Of a stretch of 40,228 nucleotides of DNA, positions 33,295-40,228 are shown piece by piece. The DNA is from Candidatus Dependentiae bacterium (GTDB lineage Bacteria; Babelota; Babeliae; Babelales; Vermiphilaceae): the NCBI GenBank assembly GCA_040878395.1, contig JBBDMI010000006.1:26917-67144 (forward strand), written 5' to 3'. Numbering within the stretch: position 1 is the first letter of the stretch; every line of letters begins with the position of its first letter. The position numbers and the translations under genes were made by a program. Under the pieces are notes generated by a model, which did no database searches, was not told where the DNA came from, and saw only the letters and a program-made list of their open reading frames with translations.

Positions 33295-34635
33295 ATGCAT
33301 TTCACTAAACCAATCTTTTCTGGAGCATACCATATTCTTCAGGAAGTAAAAAAATATCGCCCTATCATTATGCAATTTTTTGTTTTTTCATTTGGCACAC
33401 TGTTCACTCGTGGCATCTCGCTCATCTTCGCTCCCATCACTATGCATATGCTATCACCAACAGATTATGGTTTACTTGCACTAGCAAATAGTTTTATCAG
33501 CATATTATCAGCTTGTTTAGGCCTTGGTTTACGCCAAGCATTACCCTTATTTTACTTTGAATACAATCGACAACAAAAAATTGATTTGATTCATGACATT
33601 ATATCTTTATATACGTTCATTTCGGTAACTATTGTATGCATCATACTCTGGCAACTTAACTTTGTAAATCAACTCATCTTTGCAAATGAATCCTCACATA
33701 CATTGCTTATATTAAGCCTATTTATCTCTTTTATATATTTTTTTGTTGAGCTTTTTTATCAACTATTACAATATCGACAAAAAGCCTGGCTGCTGACTAA
33801 AATACAATCTTTAATTGCATTGCTCATAATTGTATGCAATCTTTTTTTTCTTTGTATTATGCAATGGGGATTAATAAGCATTTTATTAGGTCAAGCAATT
33901 GGTATGACCTGCGTAATAGCAATTGCTATCAGAACATATTATAAGTACCACATATATATGCCAATAAATGCAAAACGAACTATATATACAATGAACTCAT
34001 ACATTTGGTATGGATTACCATTTATTCCCAGCATGTTATTTGGCACCTTATTAGCATCGGGAGATCGATGGGTTTTGGCACATCTTTCATCTATGCATAA
34101 TGTCGGCATTTACTCATTAGCAAACACATTAACACAACTAATTAATATGATACTTTTATATGCTATTACCGGATCGTATATGCCACACCTACTTAATACA
34201 TTTCACACACAAAAAAACCGAATCTTTGCTATTGAACAAGAAAATAAAAAGATCATGTGGTTTTGTATGTGTGCAAGTTTTTTAATCCTTTCTATTGGAT
34301 TTGGCTGTACTAAATCCATTTTATACTGGTTAATACCGCTCAAATTTCATGAAGCGATTAATTATATGGGTCTTTTATTAATCGGATCTGTTTTTTATTT
34401 AGGAACTCATTTTTTAAACTGCTTAATACAGTATCATAAAAAAAGTCGTTTTTTAGGCTTCGTACTTATACTGCCTGCAAGTTTAAATATTGTGCTTAAC
34501 ATATTACTTGTTCCTTACTTTTCTATCTATGGATGCGTGATTGCCACATTAATTTCATATGTTATGTATTTTCTTATCACACTACTATACAACAAAAAAC
34601 TATGCCTTTACTCAAATTTAACTATGCATAAATAG
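33295..34635 (+). CDS. Polysaccharide flippase (Wzx/MVF-like)
   Basis: The 446-residue product has about 12 membrane helices and the cadence of MATE/MVF-superfamily polysaccharide exporters. It starts with FFVFSFGTLFTRGISLIFAP and LSPTDYGLLALANSF, typical of Wzx-type flippases, which move lipid-linked oligosaccharides across the inner membrane. GDRWVLAHLSSMHNVGIYSL in the middle is another family hallmark. I chose ATG 33295 because AAAGGATG lies just upstream. The longer frame from 33256 lacks a ribosome site. It lies divergent to the methyltransferase. Confidence 0.85.
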   Translation: MHFTKPIFSGAYHILQEVKKYRPIIMQFFVFSFGTLFTRGISLIFAPITMHMLSPTDYGLLALANSFISILSACLGLGLRQALPLFYFEYNRQQKIDLIHDIISLYTFISVTIVCIILWQLNFVNQLIFANESSHTLLILSLFISFIYFFVELFYQLLQYRQKAWLLTKIQSLIALLIIVCNLFFLCIMQWGLISILLGQAIGMTCVIAIAIRTYYKYHIYMPINAKRTIYTMNSYIWYGLPFIPSMLFGTLLASGDRWVLAHLSSMHNVGIYSLANTLTQLINMILLYAITGSYMPHLLNTFHTQKNRIFAIEQENKKIMWFCMCASFLILSIGFGCTKSILYWLIPLKFHEAINYMGLLLIGSVFYLGTHFLNCLIQYHKKSRFLGFVLILPASLNIVLNILLVPYFSIYGCVIATLISYVMYFLITLLYNKKLCLYSNLTMHK

Positions 34636-34735
34636 GGCTGTTTACATCAAGATTCATTCGGTTCATACTCAAAGAAAATGAGGTAGTAATACGAGTAAAG
34701 AATTATACTCATCAATTAACATTGAAGGATCTGGT

Positions 34736-34968
34736 ATGAAATCTCACCATTACCTTTTATTCATCCATGCTCTTATGATATACGGTAACATTTTATGTTC
34801 TCACACCGCTCCTAATAAACCAAAAGTACCGCCTTTACCAATACCCCTCAAGTAACTTCTGATTATATAGAACAACATTACGGAAAACCAAATTCACCAC
34901 ATTTACCCTTAACTCCCAGAACTTCTGCACATATCATTCTCAAACAACTGCTTGAAGCCTTTAGTTAA
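34736..34968 (+). pseudogene. Frameshifted small secreted-protein gene
   Basis: ATG 34736 follows a GAAGGA ribosome site and encodes a signal peptide and Pro-rich start (MKSHHYLLFIHALMIYGNIL, then CSHTAPNKPKVPPLPI), but the frame stops at 34853. Beyond the ATACCCCTC stretch, the neighbouring frame is open to a TAA at 34966. It gives a Pro-rich continuation (TPQVTSDYIEQHYGKP, HLPLTPRTS) ending in HIILKQLLEAFS. The two halves join if one base is restored, so this is a one-base deletion at a C run or a read error. The 3' end overlaps the convergent glycosyltransferase gene by 4 bp. Confidence 0.55.
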
Positions 34969-35978
34969 AATAATTGAGACAAGGCTCGCACAAAATCATT
35001 AACATCGCCTGATTTGAAAAGCAATGCCTCTTTAGGGCGCCAACATACATCAGTAGTCACTACCGGTTTACCACACCACAAGGCCTCTTCAATGCTGACA
35101 CTTGCACCATCACTCAATGTAGGGCGCACAAAAACATCCACTTTTTTCAGTAATGGCCAGAGCTCTTTTTGTCCGGATAAAATATAGATATGATTTTGTA
35201 ATTCAAGCTGCTCAATCCGCTGCATACATTGCGCAAAATAATCTTTATCACCCATTTGACCCAAAACAAAAATCAAACCGACATGCATATCTTTTTTACG
35301 CAATTGAGAAAGTGCATCAATAGACTGATCAAAACCGTATAAATCTTTTCCATCAATAAGTGATAACGCAAAAGCATTACCCAACAACAGATGGTCATGT
35401 TCTGCAATAAAATTGAATATCTCTTTGGGATAGGTCTGTATAATAGCTTTTTCTCGTTTCTCATCGGGAGGTAAAAATGCAGATTCAATAGTAGTTATTC
35501 GTGCAGGCATAATACTACTTTGCTGATAACTTTGTGCAGTGCGCGAACCAATATATATATGTTTTTGTATATACGGCATTAATCGGTTTAAACTGTCTTT
35601 CCAATCTTTTGACTGTTTATACAGATATCGACAGTCATGCTCAATCAATACAACATCAAAGGTTAATATTTTTTTCAACCACACAATAAAACGTAATTCA
35701 CGCAATCCATTGCTTAAATACAATGTATGCAAATGCAATTCATGCGGTTTATATTTCATTAAAAAATAAAAGAGATGCAACAAATAAACATAAAAAAAAC
35801 GATAGCGAAACTCTCGACAGGTATTGAAATGTATCACATGATTTGCCTGCTTTTTAAGTTTTGCAATTACACGTTGCACATGAACTGAAACACCGCCCAA
35901 GGGCGGTGGTGTTGGCCCCAAAACTGCAATTCGTCTGTTACATATATCATCTGTATACTGATGTTTTAATACATTCAT
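34965..35978 (-). CDS. Glycosyltransferase, GT4-like (GT-B fold)
   Basis: The 337-residue product has an N-terminal GT-B domain start (RIAVLGPTPPPLGGVSVHVQ) with the Gly-Gly-Val motif of family 4 enzymes. The C-terminal nucleotide-sugar part has VLGQMGDKDY, ILSGQKELWPLLKKVDVFVR, then PTLSDGASVSIEEALWCGKP, with the E-x7-E pattern. Such enzymes build surface polysaccharides on the cytoplasmic face of the inner membrane. The donor and acceptor are unknown. It overlaps the upstream GT4 gene by 4 bp (ATGA), so it is co-translated with it. Confidence 0.85.
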   Translation of the reverse strand: MNVLKHQYTDDICNRRIAVLGPTPPPLGGVSVHVQRVIAKLKKQANHVIHFNTCREFRYRFFYVYLLHLFYFLMKYKPHELHLHTLYLSNGLRELRFIVWLKKILTFDVVLIEHDCRYLYKQSKDWKDSLNRLMPYIQKHIYIGSRTAQSYQQSSIMPARITTIESAFLPPDEKREKAIIQTYPKEIFNFIAEHDHLLLGNAFALSLIDGKDLYGFDQSIDALSQLRKKDMHVGLIFVLGQMGDKDYFAQCMQRIEQLELQNHIYILSGQKELWPLLKKVDVFVRPTLSDGASVSIEEALWCGKPVVTTDVCWRPKEALLFKSGDVNDFVRALSQLF

Positions 35979-37183
35979 TTACAAAATCTCTCAACATGCG
36001 ATTTCCAAGTGAAGTTTTGTATCACTTGCTGCTGCAATCTATTGCCAATTTCATTTCTTTGCGCCAATTGCATATTGACAACATGCTCAATTGCATGGAC
36101 AAAACCATCTATATCATCAGGAGCAATCAACAAATGATCCTTCTTTTGTTCATACAACAATTCTGCTAATTGCTCAATATCAGATGCAATTATCGGTTTT
36201 GCCATCGCCATATATTCAAAAAGTTTTGTTGGTGAACCAAAAAATCGAGTGCCGTCACGATTACTTTGTGTTGGGCATAAAAATGCATCACAGGAACTTA
36301 AATATGCCGGCACCTGTTCACTATTAATCATGCCGACGAATGTTACATTATCAAGCACATTTTCATACTTGAGCATTGTATATAATGTTTTTCTTAATAA
36401 TCCGTCACCAATTAATAAAAAATGCACATTCTTATTTTTTCTGACAACACGTGGAATAATATCACCTAATAACTCAACCCCATGCCACGGACCAAAAGTA
36501 CCTGAAAATCCAAATACACATCGATCTTGTATGTTTAAACTTTTGCGCAATGCCATACGTTCATCATGTAATATATGTGGATTAAATTGGTTAATATCAA
36601 CACCGTTAGGATTAACTTTTATTTTTTGTTCATCAATTCCACGATCTATCAACTGCTCTTTGAGTACCTGAGAAACAACTATTATAGTATCGGCATGATT
36701 TAAATTAAATTTTTCAACTTTTTCAATCAACCATGATAAATGCAGCTTACGCCCTTTTGACCAATGCTTATCTACCCAAACTTCTGATCCATTAAATTCT
36801 AAGAACAAGGGAATATTAAATGAAGCACTTAACCATACGCCAACACAATTGAGCATACTATAACGCTGATAAATAAGATTAACATTGTTCTTTTTGATAA
36901 TTTTTATTGATTTCAAATAAAAGATGATATTTGAAATGAGCGCATTTAATTTAAAACCAAACGGCTTTAGCCATGCTGGCATATGCAATAACGTTACATT
37001 CTGTATCGCATGCTGCAGCAATTTATGCATCGCAGAACTTACAATAAACAGGTCATGTCCAAGTTGATTCAAGCCATTGATAACACCCAACGTATGCGCA
37101 ACTGAACCGCCACCAATAAGATCTTTTGTGCCAAGATCGGTGCGAAGATATATTATGCGTTTTTTTTTATTTTGCATATACAC
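35975..37183 (-). CDS. Glycosyltransferase, GT4 family
   Basis: The 402-residue product is a GT-B glycosyltransferase. DLIGGGSVAHTLGVINGL opens the N-domain, and IPLFLEFNGSEVW with VNPNGVDINQF forms the linker. FGFSGTFGPWHGVELL starts the C-domain, followed by LLIGDGLL and YLSSCDAFLCP. FGSPTKLFEYMAMAKPIIAS carries the Glu pair that binds the nucleotide sugar. Its stop overlaps the next GT4 gene by 4 bp, and asnB lies 18 bp upstream, so the three form one unit. Confidence 0.92.
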   Translation of the reverse strand: MYMQNKKKRIIYLRTDLGTKDLIGGGSVAHTLGVINGLNQLGHDLFIVSSAMHKLLQHAIQNVTLLHMPAWLKPFGFKLNALISNIIFYLKSIKIIKKNNVNLIYQRYSMLNCVGVWLSASFNIPLFLEFNGSEVWVDKHWSKGRKLHLSWLIEKVEKFNLNHADTIIVVSQVLKEQLIDRGIDEQKIKVNPNGVDINQFNPHILHDERMALRKSLNIQDRCVFGFSGTFGPWHGVELLGDIIPRVVRKNKNVHFLLIGDGLLRKTLYTMLKYENVLDNVTFVGMINSEQVPAYLSSCDAFLCPTQSNRDGTRFFGSPTKLFEYMAMAKPIIASDIEQLAELLYEQKKDHLLIAPDDIDGFVHAIEHVVNMQLAQRNEIGNRLQQQVIQNFTWKSHVERFCK

Positions 37184-37201
37184 TCTCTTAACTATAATAT
37201 C

Positions 37202-39151
37202 TTAAGTGTCACACGCCAAAACATTTTGCACCGCCCATAAATGATACGAATAGTCCACCGATGCATCATTTCTGTTTTGTTGATGCATTTTTTTTATTGT
37301 ATTCAAATCAAGAATATCTTGCCAATCACCTTGCTTAATTGATAATAAATCACCAAAATAATCATTAAATTGCTTACCTTGTTTGAACCAACGAGTTGTG
37401 GGTGCAGCAAATCCCATTTTTTTGCGATAAATTACATCATGAGGCAAAATAGTCTCTGCAGCTTTTTTGAGAATATATTTAGTTACCCCATTATGATATT
37501 TAAACTTTTGAGGCATGCTCAATGCAAATTCTACCAATGCATGATCAAGAAACGGCACTCGCGCTTCAACTGAAGCTGCCATGCTCATTTTATCAACGCG
37601 CATTAAAAGCAGTTCGGGCAGCCGATGTTTCAATTCCAAATAACCCATTTGTGTCAGAATATCTGCGTTTTTCACTTCTTTGCGTAATTGATTACGATAC
37701 CAATCTGCCATTGCATAACTATCGGTTAAATGCATCTGAGGAAAAAACATCTGCATAATCTCATTTGCCGGTGTATTTGATGTAATATGCAACTCTGTTT
37801 GTTTTACATATTCATTAAACACTACCGCACCACTATAAAAAAGTTCTTTATTATGTGCCCAATTATTGAGAATATCGAGTTTACCAAATTTAGTAGGAAA
37901 TATTTTTTGTGCCCCATAGAACATTCCCTTTTTTGCAACATCAGGAATAATTTTTTGTGTAGCATACCACCACCGATATGTATCAACATATTGCGCATAT
38001 TGATTATAACCACAAAAAAGTTCATCTGAACCTTCACCAACCTGCACAACAGTGACATTATGTTGCTTTGCTAATTTTGAAACAAAATGAATAGGTACAC
38101 AAACGCAATCGCCAAGTGGCTCATCTTGGTGATATACCATCTGCTGAAAAAAATTAAATGCATCTGATTCATTAATAATAATTTCATGATGATCTGTATT
38201 ATATAACTTTGCAATCTTGCGTGCCCATTTGAGTTCATTATATTCAGGACCATCTGAAAACGCCACGGTAAATGTTTTCACATTATCAGTAAGCTCTGAC
38301 ATCAATGCAACATTCAAACTCGAATCAATACCACCGGATAAAAACACTCCAAACGGCACATCTGACATCATTCTTTTTTTTATTGAACGGCGCAAAAGTG
38401 ATCGAATACGCTCAATATAATACTCTTCATTCAGATTAGATGCATGCACTACTAACCGTTTTGCTAAATCATACCATTGCGTAACATGCATTTTTTTTTG
38501 TGTATCAATTTTAATATAAAAGCCGGCCGGTATTTTATAGACATCTTGCCACATCGTCATAGGTGCAGGGGTGGCAAGATAAGTGAGGTAGTGATATACA
38601 CTTTCTTTATTTATTTTTTTTTGTATCCAAGGCAGTTGCCATAATGCTTTGATTTCTGATGCAAAACTGACCATATTATCTTTAAAAGAAAAATACAACG
38701 GCTTAACACCAATCCGATCACGCACTAAAAAAAGTTCATTCGTTTTGAAATCATATAAACTGAATGCAAACATGCCATGTAATTTATTGAGCAATATATC
38801 AATGCCCCATTGCTTATAGCCATGCAAAATAACTTCTGAATCGGAATGAGACACAAAAATATGACCTAATGATGTTAACTCTTGCTTCAACTCTTTATAA
38901 TTGTAAATTTCACCATTAACACAAATAATAACCTGCTTGTCTTTATCGATCATTGGTTGAGCTGCAGCATCTGATAAATCAATAATACTTAATCGGCGAT
39001 GTATAAGCGCGAGTTGATGATCATTATCTGACCAAATGCGAAAACCGTCCGGTCCGCGATGCACTAATGCTTGCTGCATGTTATGTAACCAAGATTGATT
39101 AATTTCAAATTTATTGTTTTTAAGATTAAAATAACCTGCAAATCCGCACAT
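37202..39151 (-). CDS. asnB: Asparagine synthase (glutamine-hydrolysing) family protein
   Basis: This 649-residue protein has the full two-domain layout. The N-terminal glutaminase has nucleophile Cys2 (MCGFAGYF), the LVHRGPDG loop and CVNGEIYNY. The C-terminal synthetase domain has the ATP pyrophosphatase loop FLSGGIDSS (272-278), QVGEGSDELFCGY and EARVPFLDH. It uses glutamine and ATP to amidate a carboxylate. In a polysaccharide cluster, enzymes of this family often amidate uronic-acid or similar sugar precursors rather than making free asparagine, and both roles are possible here. AAGGAAAAA precedes the ATG. Confidence 0.92.
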   Translation of the reverse strand: MCGFAGYFNLKNNKFEINQSWLHNMQQALVHRGPDGFRIWSDNDHQLALIHRRLSIIDLSDAAAQPMIDKDKQVIICVNGEIYNYKELKQELTSLGHIFVSHSDSEVILHGYKQWGIDILLNKLHGMFAFSLYDFKTNELFLVRDRIGVKPLYFSFKDNMVSFASEIKALWQLPWIQKKINKESVYHYLTYLATPAPMTMWQDVYKIPAGFYIKIDTQKKMHVTQWYDLAKRLVVHASNLNEEYYIERIRSLLRRSIKKRMMSDVPFGVFLSGGIDSSLNVALMSELTDNVKTFTVAFSDGPEYNELKWARKIAKLYNTDHHEIIINESDAFNFFQQMVYHQDEPLGDCVCVPIHFVSKLAKQHNVTVVQVGEGSDELFCGYNQYAQYVDTYRWWYATQKIIPDVAKKGMFYGAQKIFPTKFGKLDILNNWAHNKELFYSGAVVFNEYVKQTELHITSNTPANEIMQMFFPQMHLTDSYAMADWYRNQLRKEVKNADILTQMGYLELKHRLPELLLMRVDKMSMAASVEARVPFLDHALVEFALSMPQKFKYHNGVTKYILKKAAETILPHDVIYRKKMGFAAPTTRWFKQGKQFNDYFGDLLSIKQGDWQDILDLNTIKKMHQQNRNDASVDYSYHLWAVQNVLACDT

Positions 39152-39197
39152 GCTTCATTTTTCCTTTTATATCAAATTCGATTTTACAAACGCTCTT

Positions 39198-39512
39198 TTA
39201 AGATATCCATAATATTCCTTCGTATAAAATCATATCTTTCATTTTTTGAGGAATTCGATGCAAATCTACAACATCAATTGTATAAACAATATTACTTTCA
39301 GCTAACATAGATTTCGCTTCATTAATTGCATACAAAGGAATTTTATCTCCGGTGTCGACAGCAACATCAATATCAGAAAAAGTACTATGCGTTCCTCGAA
39401 CACGTGAACCAAATAGATATATTTTTGCCTGAGGAAATAAAAGTTTTAATAAACCAATTATTTTATCTTTGTCTTCGGTTGAAATACCATGATCAATCTG
39501 ATTATTTTTCAT
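39198..39512 (-). CDS. Minimal nucleotidyltransferase (MNT-type)
   Basis: The 104-residue product carries the Pol-beta superfamily motif YLFGSRVRGTHSTFSDIDVA (GSxRG and DxD), followed by a strand with TIDVVDL. This is the minimal nucleotidyltransferase architecture. Such proteins usually pair with a HEPN partner in toxin-antitoxin modules, where they AMPylate it. Here no HEPN gene is adjacent. Its start overlaps the GT2 stop (TAATG), so it is translationally coupled to a glycosyltransferase gene instead. Confidence 0.85.
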   Translation of the reverse strand: MKNNQIDHGISTEDKDKIIGLLKLLFPQAKIYLFGSRVRGTHSTFSDIDVAVDTGDKIPLYAINEAKSMLAESNIVYTIDVVDLHRIPQKMKDMILYEGILWIS

Positions 39513-40228
39513 TACTTTTTCTCACTATGCACACGCTTTAATTCAAATAACGCTTTGAGCATCTTCATGCCACCACCCATAATATCAAGTTTGCTTCCGG
39601 CCTTATCATACCAAACGGTTGGAATTTCACCAATCTTGAAACCATGTTTTTTGGCAAGATATAACAGCTCAACATCAAATGCCCATTGCCCTTCTTGCAT
39701 ATCATTGATAACAGCTTCAATAACCGAACGCTTGAACAACTTTGCACCACATTGATAATCAACGTGCTTAATTCCAAAAAGCATGCGAACTAAATTATTA
39801 TAGACAAGTTTGCGGCCCCATTCCTTTACCCATGGACGTGGCGCATCGATTTTTGATTCAGACATATAGCGACTTGCAATCAGACCATCATAACCACTCA
39901 TTTTTTCATACAGTTCATAAAAATATTGTGGTTCAGTTGCCATATCAGCATCAACAAAACCGATAAAACTATTATCACGTGTTAATGCATCGACAAATCC
40001 TGCAATGATAGCAATACCTTTTCCGGCTTGCTTTAAATCCAATAGACGAATTTCATCACCTAAATCTTGTTGTATTTTTTGCACAACTTCAAAAGTATTG
40101 TCCACACATCCGTTGAGAACAACCAGCAGTTCGAAATCAACAATTTCTTGCTGTTTTAGTGTATTAAAAAATTGATAATAGGCAGATAATGTTTTCCCGA
40201 TACGCTTTTCTTCATTATATGCAGGTAT
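39512..40228 (-). CDS. Family 2 glycosyltransferase, 3' part (start beyond the window)
   Basis: The minus-strand frame is open from the window edge, so the first residues are missing. At the edge it reads IPAYNEEKRIGKTLSAY, followed by LLVVLNGCVDNTFEVVQ, which are the usual first strands of a GT2 enzyme. SFIGFVDADMATEPQYFYEL holds the DxD motif, and GLIASRYMSESK and DYQCGAKLFKR follow. This pattern resembles dolichyl-phosphate beta-glucosyltransferase-type GT2 enzymes, which load sugar onto a polyprenyl phosphate. An internal GTG at 40105 is not the start. It is coupled to the MNT gene. Confidence 0.9.
   Translation of the reverse strand: MPAYNEEKRIGKTLSAYYQFFNTLKQQEIVDFELLVVLNGCVDNTFEVVQKIQQDLGDEIRLLDLKQAGKGIAIIAGFVDALTRDNSFIGFVDADMATEPQYFYELYEKMSGYDGLIASRYMSESKIDAPRPWVKEWGRKLVYNNLVRMLFGIKHVDYQCGAKLFKRSVIEAVINDMQEGQWAFDVELLYLAKKHGFKIGEIPTVWYDKAGSKLDIMGGGMKMLKALFELKRVHSEKK

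Noticed and set aside
34736-34968. Programmed -1 frameshifting to join the two halves
   Set aside because: No X-XXY-YYZ heptamer or clear downstream structure is visible. A one-base deletion is simpler.
39198-39512. MntA-type antitoxin of a HEPN/MNT toxin-antitoxin pair
   Set aside because: Neither neighbour is a HEPN protein; they are a glycosyltransferase and an asparagine synthase. Only the nucleotidyltransferase fold is claimed.

Overview
The window is AT-rich, tightly packed bacterial DNA. It looks like the chromosome of an intracellular or host-dependent bacterium, most plausibly Candidatus Dependentiae (TM6) or a similar endosymbiont lineage. Supporting signs are an NTT-type nucleotide (ATP/ADP) transporter, small ankyrin-repeat proteins with signal peptides, and an unusually high share of short exported proteins of no known family. 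The lineage call is inference from gene content; no rRNA is present. TGA is used as a stop and TGG for Trp. I found no tRNA, CRISPR array, transposase or prophage.

Layout. 1-824: the 3' part of a protein with about 26% Cys built from tandem 88/89-residue repeats, closed by a strong terminator. 825-1880: two very short ORFs with good ribosome sites, then about 470 bp of mostly non-coding sequence. 1881-5815: an ABC-F ATPase, an exported choline/ethanolamine-phosphate cytidylyltransferase-like protein, and a split LigD pair (phosphoesterase, then polymerase). 6003-10284: two secreted ankyrin proteins, an exported spermidine synthase, a GNAT enzyme, a secreted WD40-like protein and a nested inverted-repeat (MITE/REP-like) element. 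10375-14326: leuS and the NTT carrier. 14336-16962: two genes with a nearly identical promoter, 5'UTR and signal-peptide leader but different bodies, each followed by a remnant of an SPFH/band-7 gene. 17061-22305: Nudix protein, membrane protein, exported HD protein and two tandem secreted paralogues. 22467-25818: rpsA-ndk, then a second ndk with a signal peptide and a small secreted protein. 25907-30451: membrane protein plus exported rhodanese, efp-nusB, a small secreted protein, glyA and an exported GNAT. 30741-40228: a surface-polysaccharide cluster (GT-C-like membrane protein, methyltransferase, flippase, two GT4 glycosyltransferases, asparagine synthase-like protein, minimal nucleotidyltransferase and a GT2 cut by the window end).

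The recurring theme is that enzymes normally found in the cytosol (cytidylyltransferase, spermidine synthase, NDK, HD hydrolase, rhodanese, GNAT) carry N-terminal signal peptides here. They sit among secreted ankyrin, WD40-like and orphan proteins. Together with the nucleotide carrier, this suggests an extracytoplasmic or host-directed enzyme set acting on host nucleotides, polyamines and phospholipid head groups. The signal peptides are read directly from the sequence; the host-directed role is inference.
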